The position numbers and the translations under genes are program-made. Shown here one piece after another: positions 1-11,363 of a stretch of 64,000 bases of DNA. The notes beneath the pieces were generated by a model. That model had not been told where the DNA came from and did no database searches. It saw nothing but the letters and a program-made list of their open reading frames with translations. Within the stretch, counting starts at the first letter, position 1. Each line of letters begins with the position of its first letter. The stretch is from Muraenolepis orangiensis. Its lineage: Eukaryota > Chordata > Actinopteri > Gadiformes > Muraenolepididae. The stretch is from the NCBI GenBank assembly GCA_027704905.1, contig CM051019.1:21278890-21342889 (forward strand). The letters run 5' to 3'.

Positions 1-149
1 TCAATAATTATTCTTATAAAGGATTAAGCAACAAATTTGAAGAATGATTCAAAGAAATGTAAAGCTGGCATAGCTGTGTTTTTTAATCGATCATTACAAT
101 TGTATTTTTGTTAGAGTGAACTTTTCACAGCAGATTACTATTTTCACAG

Positions 150-775
150 GCATCCAGAAGTTCTACAGCGTTAATGGAACATGTCTGAATGCTGACAATG
201 AAATTGTAAGCAAACTGAAGGCCAAAGGTCAAATTGAGGTCAAATCATCGGCCCAATGTGACTACATCCTGGCCTTCTGTCCCATTAGCACACGGCCTGG
301 GATTGATATCCAGGAGACGATGGCAAAATGTCCAGGTGAGGAACACTTCACTTGTAAGGAACACGTCGTCCATCATTCACACGTCAGGAGAAAGAAACTC
401 CAAACTAACCATCCGTTTGAATATAATTGTCCATGCGAGGACAATACAACATCTGAAAATGTCCCAATTCTGATCGGTCATGAAGTTGTATATTCTCCTT
501 TGCAGTATATTTAGTTTCACCGTCCTAAATGTCTTCTTCTTCTTATCCTACTAGGGGATAAGCCTGTTATTTTGGTAGTTCTACACCACACTTTCGACCC
601 TGAAAAGAATATCATCCCTCAGAGAATGGATTCCTCACATCTATTCAGCCTCAACAAGAAGCTCCTCCTCCTCAACTGCCTGTTCTATAATCGCAAGTTG
701 CTCACCTGTGACCACAACTGCAAAGAAATCCATAAGGTTATAGATCATTTGTCGAGTTTTATCTCCAAACGCTAA
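150..775 (+). CDS. 3' part of a small uncharacterised gene (two exons)
   Basis: Two exons are visible, 150-335 and 555-775. The first follows a pyrimidine-rich acceptor ending TTTTCACAG and ends at CCAG|GTGAGG; the second follows CTACTAG. The codon split at both borders (one base before, two after) gives a continuous frame. It reads through the motifs QCDYILAFCPISTRPGIDI and KPVILVVLHHTFDPE and ends ISKR-stop. The same motifs, intron position and phases occur in the gene at 26704-28022, so this is a real paralogue and not a chance ORF. Any exons encoding the N-terminus would lie upstream of the window. I recognise the pattern only as an uncharacterised fish family and can give no function; I see no signal peptide or membrane segment. 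An inverted, broken copy lies at 34404-35135. Confidence 0.75.
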
Positions 776-779
776 TAAA
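774..779 (+). promoter_or_regulatory. Poly(A) signal overlapping the stop codon
   Basis: The hexamer AATAAA begins on the second base of the TAA stop codon (773-775) of the gene at 150-775. If used, the 3' UTR would be only a few tens of bases. Further AATAAA hexamers occur near 915 and 955, so this one may not be the site used. Confidence 0.45.
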
Positions 780-1378
780 ATATACTTCCTCAATCCAGAC
801 ATTCAAGATTCCTATTGTCCATATGTATAATATGTACAATGGAGTACAATGGAGTACAATGGAATGCTTACCCCCATTTCCTCCCGCATGAATTTTCTAA
901 ACACTAGACTATAAAATAAAAATACTGTCCACAATCAAATAACAATTAAAAGAACAATAAAGTGACTGATGGATGATATGTGATCAATGTGTTGAATTTT
1001 GCAAAAAAAACATTTAAAAAGCATTTTTTTTTTTTTTACTTTCTTTTTATTGAAAACAAGGTATCTTTTTTTTTAACACCCAATCCCTCCCCCCACCCAC
1101 CGAATCCCGGGTAGTGCATCCCAACATAGAGGGTTTAAGTAAAAAATAAATAAACAAGTAAATAATAATAACAACACTGATAGGTAATGAAGGCAAAAGA
1201 CAGGTATAAATAAGTAAATATTAATAAACAAGTAAATAATAATAACAGCAATGATGATAGGTAGTGAAGGCAAAAGACAAGTACAAATACGTAAACAAAG
1301 AAATAGAGAAAAATAAAGTGTAATTAGTTAGTAAGTGAGGATAAATGAGACGGTCGTGTTGGGCTGGGTGTTATCATG

Positions 1379-4300
1379 TCATCCCTCCACCTCCAGCACA
1401 CCTGCGTTATCCGGGAGGGTTTTTAGTTTGTTGAAAAAAGACATTACTGGGTTCCAGGTAGAGTAGAAGCGGTCTCTGGACCCCCTAAGTGTGTATTTAA
1501 TATTTTCAAGACTTAAGTGGAGCATAAGGTCAGTCATCCATAAGGAAGAGTTCGGAGGTTTGGGGGATTTCCAGCAAAACAAAATCCTCCTACGGGCAAG
1601 TAGAGTGGCAAACGCCACAATGTCTTTATGCTTGTTACTAATCTGTTGGTCAGTTGGCGCTGTGCCAAAGATAGCTGAATAGGCGTTAGGTTGCAGAACC
1701 ATGTCTAGTGCCTGTGAGAGGGTCCTGAAAACCACTGACCAATAATCGAATAACACGGACATGACCAGAACATGTGTGTTAGCGTTGCTGGAGCATTATG
1801 ACATCTGCTACAGTTCTCATCTACGTCAGGGTAGATTCTGGCCAGCCTAGATTTGGAGAGGTGAATGCGATGCAAGACCTTAAATTGGATTACACCTAGT
1901 CTAGCACACGATGTGCTCCCGTTAACTCTTGTCAGAGCCTCATTCCAGGAGTCATCAGGTATTCCGTCTCCTAGCTCCTCCTCCCATTTCTCTCTAATTT
2001 TGTCGATGGAAGTGTCTCCTAGGGATGATATGCTAGAATAGACTCTCGAAATGAGGCCTTTTAGATTGGAAGGAATTTGGAGGATGTCGTCTATAGCAGA
2101 AGGTTGTGGTGTTTTGGGGAAGTTTGGATCCAAATTTTGTATGAAATGACGTACCTGGAGGTATCGAAAATGACTTGAGTGGGGAAGGTTGAATTTTTGA
2201 GATAGGTGATTAAAGGTCAAGAAGATGCCCTTATTATAGAGATCTTTAAATTTGGAGAGACCGAGTCTTTTCCACAGGGCGAAAGTATTGTCTATTCTGG
2301 CAGGGACAAAAAGATGATTATTACAGATAGGGGCTAAGCTAGAGAAATCTTTCAAACCAAAATGGCGTCGAAATTGTGACCAAATTGGTAAAGTATTGAC
2401 AACAACAGGGTTAGAGGTGTAGTGTGGGGTAGATGGAGGGAGTTTGGACAGGGTTAGAGCAACAGGGTTAGAGGTGTAGTGTGGGGTAGATGGAGGGAGT
2501 TTGGACAGGGTTAGAGCAACAGGGTTAGAGGTGTAGTGTGGGGTAGATGGAGGGAGTTTGGACAGGGTTAGAGCAACAGGGTTAGAGGTGTAGTGTGGGG
2601 TAGATGGAGGGAGTTGGGACAGGGTTAGAGCAACAGGGTTAGAGGTGTAGTGTGGGGTAGATGGAGGGAGTTGGGACAGGGTTAGAGCAACAGGGTTAGA
2701 GGTGTAGTGTGGGGTAGATGGAGGGAGTTTGGACAGGGTTAGAGCAACAGGGTTAGAGGTGTAGTGTGGGGTAGATGGAGGGAGTTTGGACAGGGTTAGA
2801 GCAACAGGGTTAGAGGTGTAGTGTGGGGTAGATGGAGGGAGTTTGGACAGGGTTAGAGCAACAGGGTTAGAGGTGTAGTGTGGGGGAGATGGAGAGAGTT
2901 GGGACAGGGTTAGAGCAACAGGGTTAGAGGTGTAGTGTGGGGTAGATGGAGGGAGTTTGGACAGGGTTAGAGCAACAGGGTTAGAGGTGTAGTGTGGGGT
3001 AGATGGAGGGAGTTGGGACAGGGTTAGAGCAACAGGGTTAGAGGTGTAGTGTGGGGTAGATGGAGGGAGTTTGGACAGGGTTAGAGCAACAGGGTTAGAG
3101 GTGTAGTGTGGGGTAGATGGAGGGAGTTTGGAGGTAACCAAGGCGGAGAGGGCTGTTGAGAGGCATGATTCATTTTCAATTTCGCACCAAGACGGCATTG
3201 GTGAATGGACCCAGTATATGATCTTCTGAATATTGGCAGCCCAGTGATAATAAAGCAAATTTGGTAAGCCCAGTCCGCCCTCAGATCAATGTCGTTGCAG
3301 AAGTCTTTTCTGTATTCTAGGGACTTTACCCCCCCAAATGAATGATGATATGGACTTATCAATGGACAGAAAAAAGGACTTTGGGAGAAATATAGGGAGA
3401 CATTGATAAAGGTAGAGGAATCGGGGTAGAACGTTCATCTTAATACAGTTAATCTTCCCTGCCAATGATAAATTAATAGACCTCCATCTCTGTAAGTCAT
3501 CTTTTAATTTATTAACGAGGAAGTTGTTTTGGTATAGTTGAGAGAAGGACCGTGTAATATTAATTCCCAAATACTTGAAGCCAGATTTAGACAAATGGAA
3601 GGGCAAGTCACATTGTGGGATTGCAAGAGCTAGGTTGTTCATCGGAAAACATTTGCTTTTAGTGAGGTTGATCTTATATCCCGAAAAGCTACCGAATCTA
3701 TGCAACATCTGAACTATATGGGACATGCAACGCACCGGGTCAGACACATACAACAATAGGTCGTCGGCATATAGCGCCACCTTGTGTTCCCTCCCCCATC
3801 TAGAAATTCCATTTATTGTTGGAGAAGATTTTAACATGATAGACAGAGGCTCGATGGCGAATGCAAACAGAAGTGGACTCAATGGGCACCCCTGGCGTGT
3901 GCCTCTCCACAATGAGACAAATGTGGAGCGCCTCCCGTTCGTAACCACCGACGCCCTAGGTGATGAGTATAGGAGTCTGATCCATGCAATAAAAGTGAGT
4001 CCAAAGCCAAAAGCTTTCAGACAATCAAATAAATATGCCCACTCTACTCTGTCAAAAGCCTTCTCCGCGTCCAGGGAGATAACCACCTCTGGTACCCCCC
4101 CCGGACGTAGGAGAATGTATGACATTTAGAAGGCTTCGGATGTTAGAGAACGAGCGGCGACCCAACATGAAGCCAGTTTGATCAGGAGAGATCACCTCAT
4201 CTGTGACAGACTCTAGACGCGGGCGAGTGCTTTAGCTAATATCTTAATATCGCTATTTAACAACGAGATGGGGCGGTACGATCCACACTCTGTTCTGTCC

Positions 4301-5898
4301 TTCCCCGGTTTCGGTAAAAGTGTTATGGATGCCTCTGTTAGTGTCTGTGGCAGGGCCCCGTTATCCATTGAATCAATAAACATTTCTAAAATAAGTGGGG
4401 TCAATTTGGTTGAAATTTTTTTGTAGAATTCGATGGGGTATCCATCAGGGCCCGGAGCCTTACCACTTTGCATAGCTGTGATGGCGTTCGAAATGTCGGT
4501 GTGTAGAAAAGGTAGTTCTAGTTCTGCTTTATGAATAGGGTTGATAACAGGGGCATTTAAATTTAAGAAGAAATTTTGCATATTGGTATCATCATTGGGT
4601 GCCTCAGAGGTGTACAATTTGGAATAGAATGCCCTGAAAGTCTCATTGATTTCGAGGGGGTCAGTTATAAGCTCCCCGTTTGCTCCTTTAATTTGTGGAA
4701 TCTGTTGGTCAGAGGACTTAGATTTTAATTGGTGCGCTAACAGTCTACCAGCCTTTTCCCCGTGCTCATACACAAAACCTCGTGATTTCAGCAACAAACG
4801 TTCTGTCTTATCAGACGATAATAACTCATATTTGGCTTTGAGATCCAGCTTAGTTTTGTAAAGCTCCGGAGTGGGAGAGGCGGAGTATTGATGATCTATG
4901 TTGATTATTGAGTTGAGAAGCTGTTCCTGTTCCCGCCTCCGGGCCTTGTTCACCCTGGATGTGTATGCGATGATATCCCCCCTTACTACCACTTTGAGGG
5001 TTTGCCAGAGCAGGGCGGGAGAAACAGTATCATCCTTATTGGTTTCCAAGAAATTATCGATGGCAGTTGAAATCATTTCGCAGAATTCTCTATCCGTTAG
5101 TAGTGTGGTATCGAGTCTCCATGGAGCACGGTCAGTGTAGTTAAGTGGGAAGGACAGATCTAATAATACTGGGGCATGGTCAGATTCAATTATGGTTGAA
5201 TATTCTATGTTTTTGACAAAGGGGAGTAAAGCACTGTCTATGAAAAAGTAATCGATTCTGCTATACGAATGGTGGACGTGCGAAAAAAAAGAGAATTTTT
5301 TATCATGTGGGAAACGAAAGCGCCACGGATCGATACAACCAATTCGGTCCATGAAAGTTGACAACATTTTAGCCATTTTGGAGAGGTTTTTTGACTTTGG
5401 GTTAGAACGGTCTAAGGAAGGATTAATTACGCAGTTTAGATCTCCTCCAAAAAGGAGGCAGCGTGAGTTTAGGTTAGGTATAGATGAAATTACCTTTTCC
5501 ATGAATTTCTCGTCGTCCCAATTAGGTGCATACACATTAACCAATAGTACTGGTTTATGGTAGAGGGACCCTGAGACAATGATAAAACGTCCGTGTGGGT
5601 CAGATATAATGTCTGTGGCTTTGAATAGTGTGTTCTTATGAATTATGATTGCTGTGCCACGTGATCTAGAATCAAAGTTCGAATGAAAAATTTGGCCAAC
5701 CCCCAATTTTTTAAGTCTAATGTGATCTTTAACCTTCAAGTGCGTTTCTTGCAAGAAGGCAATCTCCCACTTTAAAAGTTTAAGATGTGCAAATATCCTA
5801 GTTCGTTTAACAGGTCCATTCAAACCCTTGACATTCCATGAAATGAATCTTGTACTCGCCCCCCCCGCAGCCTGACTACCATTTTGTGTCCTGTTCAT
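1379..5898 (-). pseudogene. L1 ORF2 (endonuclease and reverse transcriptase), frameshifted
   Basis: The ATG is at 5898 (MNRTQNGSQ). An APE-type endonuclease comes first: ISWNVKGLN, FLQETHLK, GGDLN and SDHAPVLLDL are its catalytic blocks. Reverse transcriptase follows, with YRPISLLNSDIKILAKAL before the first break near 4213, then AEKAFDRVEW, GTRQGCPLSPLLFAFAIEPL and ALYADDLLLYV (3286-4125). Further pieces are 1705-3258 and 1379-1762. The Cys/His-rich end CSRCHNAPATLTHMFWSCP is the C-terminal zinc-knuckle-like motif of L1 ORF2. Breaks lie near 4210-4130, 3290-3260 and 1760. The intact protein would nick DNA and copy the L1 RNA at the nick. Here it is dead as one polypeptide. Confidence 0.88.
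2397..3137. repeat. 57-bp minisatellite, 13 copies, inside L1 ORF2
   Basis: A 57-bp unit is repeated 13 times, differing mostly by one base (TTTGGACAGG or TTGGGACAGG). On the minus strand each unit is 19 codons, including LPPSTPHYTSNPVALTL, with K or Q at the second position. Since 57 is divisible by three the ORF2 frame stays open across the array. A normal L1 would be expected to have one copy, so this is an expansion after or during the history of this copy. Confidence 0.95.
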
Positions 5899-6596
5899 AT
5901 TCTATGAAAATTGTTAGTAATATTTATGAAGAAACGCATGTTCTGCCACACCCCAGCCCAACACTTACTGGGAAAAACACGTAAAGCAAATAAAAGGGTA
6001 CCTCCACTTATAAATGTATAGTAACATATTGAAAACAAACAATTAAAACGGCGAAAACGACTTTGAAACCCCGGGATGCACTCCCCCAATACCCTAATAC
6101 CCCAAACAAAATCCCAAATTACCCCAAAATAAAACATAACATAAACAATGCCTATGTTTGCGTCCCCAACGGGGGCAAACTGCAGGCTCACCATCTCTCC
6201 GTTGGTCCTCCGCGAGTGTAGGCCTAATACCATTAATCCTATTCTCACTCGAGGAACTCCCAATCAATCTGTATAAGTAACATCACTACAAACACACAAT
6301 AAAGTTGTCGAGAAAAGGGAATATATATACACACACACAGGCTATTTGTATATAGATTATATTAAACATAGGTAGGCTATTTGACCCAGCACATGAACAA
6401 GTGTAACTTGTATAATGTAGAAGAAAAGAAAAGCAGGCAAGAAAACAATTCAGCCTTTACCTGAAAGCGGTCCCATGTCAGACGGTTAGAGGAGACTGTG
6501 TGAACAAGTCTCAATGTTCATGTAAAGTCCAGTTTGTTCAATTCCGGCTGTAGGGTCTTTTCTCTCGAAGCGAATGTCAAAGTCAAAGTCGTTGTA

Positions 6597-7502
6597 TCAC
6601 TCCTTAGCCACCCGACGCTTGTAAAATTCCTGGGCTTCTTCAGGTGAGTCGAATGTGAACGTTTGTGCCTCGAAAGTGACCACCAGACGGGCGGGATGCA
6701 TCAGACGGAACCGCACTCCCTTCTTGTAGAGAGCCTGCTTCACGCCGTTGTACTCCGCGCGTTTCCTCGCCAGTGCGGAGCTCAGGTCGGGGTAAAACCT
6801 CAGAGTGGATCCCTGAAACTTCACCTCGTGGTTCCTGGACCACCGTAGGGCGGCCTCTCTCTGTTGATAGCGAAGAAAGCGCACGACGAACGGTCTTGCT
6901 GGTTTCCCGTCTTTTGGTTTCGTGGCCAGTGAACGGTGGGCTCTCTCCAGCTCAGGCGGTTCGGTAAACACATCAGGACCCACGCATTCTACCAGGAGCT
7001 CGGCGATGAATTTAACCGGGTCCTTGCCGTTCTCGCTGCCCTCCGGGATGTTCACTATCCTCAAGTTGGATCTGCGTGACCTATTTTCGATGTCGTCTAC
7101 ATGATCCATCAGGGTTTGATTCTGGGCTTGGAGAGCTTTGATTGTAGCTTCAGCCGTGGTCAATCGTTCGAAGTTCTCTCCGGCGATAGTCTCTGTAGCC
7201 ACGAGGCGGGCCTGGAATGAGCCGACCGTGTCCCGGAGGGCACCCACAGCAGCCTCGAGTGGCTTTAAAGACTCCTGAATCAGGTGAGAGACATCATCCT
7301 TCAGACCGGCTCTTTGCTTCGCCAGCTCGGCCACCAGCTGCTTCATGGAGATGGTTTCAGTAGTAGCAGGTAGGCTGCCGGTAGCGTCTTCGCCGTCATT
7401 CGAAGTTGACGCCCAGGCCGAGAGTTTGCCTGCTATGCTAGTGCTAGCACGAGTTATCGTAGGGGTCTGTGCACTGTTTTTCTTCAATTTGGAGCTGCTC
7501 AT
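6597..7502 (-). CDS. L1 ORF1p-like RNA-binding protein
   Basis: An open frame of about 301 codons starts at the ATG whose complement is 7500-7502 (protein begins MSSSKLKK). The first third is low in complexity and rich in Ser/Thr/Ala. It is followed by a heptad-rich segment with many Leu, Ala, Glu and Gln, expected to form a coiled coil for trimerisation. Then comes an RRM-like segment (RRSNLRIVNIPEG) and a basic C-terminal part (ARPFVVRFLRYQQREAAL), the usual order in L1 ORF1 proteins. In L1 biology this protein coats the element RNA and acts as a nucleic acid chaperone. The frame has no internal stop, unlike ORF2 of the same element. Confidence 0.85.
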   Translation of the reverse strand: MSSSKLKKNSAQTPTITRASTSIAGKLSAWASTSNDGEDATGSLPATTETISMKQLVAELAKQRAGLKDDVSHLIQESLKPLEAAVGALRDTVGSFQARLVATETIAGENFERLTTAEATIKALQAQNQTLMDHVDDIENRSRRSNLRIVNIPEGSENGKDPVKFIAELLVECVGPDVFTEPPELERAHRSLATKPKDGKPARPFVVRFLRYQQREAALRWSRNHEVKFQGSTLRFYPDLSSALARKRAEYNGVKQALYKKGVRFRLMHPARLVVTFEAQTFTFDSPEEAQEFYKRRVAKE

Positions 7503-7662
7503 TTTGGTACCAAAAAGTGCCAAACAAGTTCACAACGAGCTGTGTTAATTTTATAAAGGAAACTCCGATGTTTAAATAGTAAAATTGACAATGTGATCGG
7601 GAGACCTGATGCCGACGTCTTTACTCTCACATCGTCAACCGGAAGTCCTTAAAAAGCATTTT

Positions 7663-8521
7663 AAAGTGCCATTAGTGCAGCAGCATCATGACTACAGTGC
7701 AGAACAGTGCAGTTACTGTAATGAGTCCAGAAAGTCCAGCAAAAGTATGACCGTGTAATGTGTGGCATCACAAGGGGACATGTTATGGAGGGGTGCTATA
7801 TTCTCCTGGCGGTCCAGCTGCAACATCCCAAAATGGCCGCCGGTCCACAAACTACATCTCCCAGTATGCCCCACAACTCTGACAGGTGTAGGTGCTTTAG
7901 CCACCTAATTAAAGCTGCACCGGGGAAACAGACAAGAGCCCAGACTCTCAGGAGCAGAGGGAGAACCAGGAGCACATGGCTGGAAGGAGCTGGAGACACT
8001 TGGAGAAAAGACTCATTTTTGTTTGATGAACTGTGCTTGGGGAAAAAGCCCTTTGTGAGGATATAAAGCCTATTTTAATTTAAACTTTACTATTTTGACC
8101 TGTTTCTCCTGGAACTCTGCACCGCCCAACACTAGCCCGCTGAGACGGCCTCTCATGATGTTACAAATGTTAATGACAATGTTATGATAGTGGCAGCACT
8201 GCTAGCAGTTCAGTAGGTAACTGCCTGTGGATGAGAGCTGTCCTTAAACCTGGTAGTCCTTGTACGGATGCTGTGGAACTGACCGGACCGAAAGAGAGGG
8301 AGAAGAGATGTTGTCCAGGATGGTTGCGGTCCTTTGTGAATTGTGATTTGTGAAATTGGCACAACAATCAAAGTGATCCACTTTTAATCTTCAAACAGTG
8401 TTGTCAAGTTCATCTTGTGAAGTGTGTTGGCCCCCTTCTATGTGCTTATGAGCTATAAACACATAGAAGGTCTTTGTGTTGATATGGACCACTTCTCAGA
8501 TGGAGCTTTAATGCGTTTGAC
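7663..8521. other. No gene recognised
   Basis: Between the L1 and the 33-bp minisatellite I see no convincing exon. A TATA-like GGATATAAAGCC near 8058 and several short open frames exist, but codon content and motifs support nothing. It could be part of an old repeat. Confidence 0.5.
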
Positions 8522-9797
8522 TTGTGTTCTACCACTAATAAACTACCATCTACCTTGTGTTCTACCACTAATAAACTACCATCCACCTTGTGTTCTACCA
8601 CTAATAAACTACCATCCACCTTGTGTTCTACCACTAATAAACTACCATCCACCTTGTGTTCTACCACTAATAAACTACCATCTACCTTGTGTTCTACCAC
8701 TAATAAACTACCATCCACCTTGTGTTCTACCGCTAATAAACTACCGTCCACCTTGTGTTCTACCGCTAATAAACTACCGTCTACCTTGTGTTCTACCGCT
8801 AATAAACTACCGTCCACCTTGTGTTCTACCGCTAATAAACTACCGTCCACCTTGTGTTCTACCGCTAATAAACTACCGTCCACCTTGTGTTCTACCGCTA
8901 ATAAACTACCGTCCACCTTCTGTTCTACCGCTAATAAACTACCGTCCACCTTGTGTTCTACCGCTAATAAACTACCGTCCACCTTGTGTTCTACCGCTAA
9001 TAAACTACCGTCCACCTTGTGTTCTACCGCTAATAAACTACCGTCCACCTTGTGTTCTACCGCTAATAAACTACCGTCCACCTTGTGTTCTACCGCTAAT
9101 AAACTACCGTCCACCTTGTGTTCTACCGCTAATAAACTACCGTCCACCTTGTGTTCTACCGCTAATAAACTACCGTCTACCTTGTGTTCTACCGCTAATA
9201 AACTACCGTCCACCTTGTGTTCTACCGCTAATAAACTACCGTCCACCTTGTGTTCTACCGCTAATAAACTACCGTCCACCTTGTGTTCTACCGCTAATAA
9301 ACTACCGTCCACCTTGTGTTCTACCGCTAATAAACTACCGTCCACCTTGTGTTCTACCGCTAATAAACTACCGTCCACCTTGTGTTCTACCGCTAATAAA
9401 CTACCGTCCACCTTGTGTTCTACCGCTAATAAACTACCATCCACCTTGTGTTCTATCAGTAATAAACTACCATCCACCTTGTGTTCTATCACTAATAAAC
9501 TACCATCCACCTTGTGTTCTACCACTAATAAACTACCATCTACCTTGTGTTCTACCACTAATAAACTACCATCCACCTTGTGTTCTACCACTAATAAACT
9601 ACCATCCACCTTGTGTTCTACCACTAATAAACTACCATCTACCTTGTGTTCTACCACTAATAAACTACCATCCACCTTGTGTTCTACCACTAATAAACTA
9701 CCATCCACCTTGTGTTCTACCACTAATAAACTACCATCCACCTTGTGTTCTACCACTAATAAACTACCATCCACCTTGTGTTCTACCATCAACTTAC
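8522..9797. repeat. 33-bp minisatellite, about 38 copies
   Basis: The unit is TTGTGTTCTACC, then a variable base pair in ACTAATAA or GCTAATAA, then ACTACC with ATCCACC or GTCCACC. The outer copies on both sides carry the A-type (ACCACTAA...ACCATCC). The inner block, about 8730-9420, carries the G-type (ACCGCTAA...ACCGTCC). A few copies have TCTACC in place of TCCACC. Because 33 is divisible by three, open frames run through the array on both strands; I do not treat these as genes. Confidence 0.97.
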
Positions 9798-10316
9798 AAT
9801 GTTTTGATTGAGTCTGAAGTCTAAAGCACACAGAGCGGTCCAACATGGCCCTGATTTAGGCCAACATGAACCCACTAGAGGCAGCTTAAATTCACCAGTC
9901 AATCGGCAGGTTGCACTAAAACTATTGGTTAGGCGACTGTACGATTCAATAATTCATACAATCATCATTCATTCAAGGCAGTTCCCCTTTTCATACATTC
10001 ATTCAACATAAATGAGAATATTGCATGGCCTTACCTTGACATATGTTTACTTGTAAAGGAAGTCCATCCAGGAGTAAGCATTCGATTGTAGGCTACTTGT
10101 TGCATATGGCAAATTAGAATCATTGATCTTGAATCTTCATCTCAAGTCTTTCCGTTTCTTTGGTACCAGTCTGTTAGAAACTGAAGTGATACTTTCTATG
10201 TATAATGTGTAGGTCCTTAAGCTCAGCCATTGTTTAGCACTACTTGTTTTGATTGAAAGTCCAACTTTGGCAGTTAAAAAAGGTAAGATATATGGTGTTC
10301 AATTTTTGAACTCCAT
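9798..10316. other. No gene recognised
   Basis: About 520 bases of AT-rich single-copy-looking sequence between the minisatellite and the hAT element. No splice-flanked exon or conserved motif was seen. Confidence 0.5.
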
Positions 10317-10399
10317 ATGGCGTGCAGTGCGTTTTCTCCCGGAGGCCAAGGGAAGCCAGGCTTCCCCTGTTTTTTCGGATTGTAGTTATAATTTTAATA

Positions 10400-10514
10400 C
10401 ATTTTTTAAATTAAAATAAAAAAAATTCGGTAATTCTCCTTTGCTGTGTCACACAGCAAAGTGTCACACAGCAAAGGAGAATTACCGATTTTTTTTATTT
10501 TAATTTAAAAAATG
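10400..10514. repeat. Long inverted repeat (hairpin 1) in the hAT element
   Basis: The arm from CATTTTTTAAATTAAAAT to GGAGAATTACCG-type sequence is mirrored around about 10457. It includes a smaller nested palindrome, TTTGCTGTG followed by TCACACAGCAAA. Arms are about 54 bases, with one or two mismatches in the A/T runs. Confidence 0.85.
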
Positions 10515-10516
10515 TA

Positions 10517-10573
10517 GGAGAGACGGTCCGGCAGCAACACACAGCCTGTGTGTTGCTGCCGGACCGTCTCTCC
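10517..10573. repeat. Perfect 28-bp-arm palindrome (hairpin 2)
   Basis: GGAGAGACGGTCCGGCAGC and the bases that follow, up to 10544, are exactly reverse-complemented at 10546-10573 around one central C. It begins two bases after hairpin 1 ends. The arms are GC-rich and should form a very stable cruciform or RNA hairpin. Confidence 0.92.
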
Positions 10574-11015
10574 CCCATTCTCATTGAGTATTTTACAAAG
10601 AGTGAAACAACAGCGCCCCCTAGATATTATGGTGAAATTGAGGAGGCCAGCCGAATGAGCTTCCCTTGGTGAAAAAAAAAATGGAGGGATTGTCCCGGAT
10701 TGACCAATCAGATGAGGCCACGTCATGTCCCCCTGCCAACCTGTGATTGGTCAGGGCCCATGCCAAGGGAGGCCAGAGACGGCTGGCATCCCCCCTCAAG
10801 GGAATGGGATCCCTTGATCCCATTGGATCGATTTGAAGGGAATCCCTTGACTCACAAATCCAATCAACATCAGTACGTAGTACTGTAACTGTCATCCTCG
10901 CCGTTTGATAGTATTAAGCATTATGGAGGGTGGAGATTTGGCGTACTTAATAAAAAACAACTTTACTAAACTTCCGCTACAGCAGCAACTAAACATTTAA
11001 TCTGATGACAGGCCC

Positions 11016-11363
11016 ATGCCCACACTCGAGCTGTGTGCACAGAGGAAAAAGGGAGCGAATCGGACGTTCAATGAGGACAATTATGTCCGCACGGAGTGGC
11101 TAACTGGAAGCGCTGAACTTCAGCGTCTATTTTGCTGGCCATGTCTTCTTTTTGACAAGGATTCGTGCTCCCTGAACAATCCTTGGGCAACTTCAGGATT
11201 CATCGACCTTGCCAACCTGTCACGGGCAATTGAGAGGCACGGTAAATCAAAAAATCACATAGATTGTGCTGTGAAATTGAAGCTTTTTTATTCATTACCG
11301 AATCTGCACTGCGCATTGAGCGGCTGGTTATGCATTTGGGGGGGGGGGGGATGCTTAAATTAA
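11016..11363 (+). pseudogene. hAT transposase fragment, TTF-type zinc finger
   Basis: The translated frame includes FNEDNYVRTEWLTGS, then LFCWPCLLFDKD and IERHGKSKNHIDCAV. The W...CWPCLLF...H...H arrangement is the N-terminal TTF-type zinc finger of hAT (Tip100/ZMYM-like) transposases. The frame then runs into a G run and stops. The DDE core and dimerisation domain are missing, so this is a leftover N-terminus within the deleted element. Confidence 0.75.

Larger units (their letters stand above)
1014..7662 (-). mobile_element. Full-length L1-type LINE with 14-bp target-site duplication
   Basis: The element spans 1028-7648 on the minus strand. Both flanks carry the same 14 bases, TTAAAAAGCATTTT, at 1014-1027 and 7649-7662, the target-site duplication of an endonuclease-primed insertion. 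At the low-coordinate end a T run from 1028 is the poly(A) tail read on the other strand. Reading from the 5' end (7648) there is a short leader, ORF1 (6597-7502), a spacer of about 700 bases, and ORF2 (5898 down to 1379) with endonuclease and reverse transcriptase. ORF2 is broken by frameshifts, so this copy cannot move on its own. It contains an in-frame 57-bp minisatellite (2397-3137). The clear duplication and near-complete length argue for a moderately recent, non-truncated insertion. Confidence 0.93.

Noticed and set aside
8522..9797. CRISPR-like regular repeat array
   Set aside because: Units are directly adjacent with no spacers and the context is eukaryotic; it is a minisatellite.
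8424..9846. Three open frames of over 420 codons on both strands
   Set aside because: They are by-products of a 33-bp repeat without stops. No splice signals, start context or non-repetitive coding part supports them.
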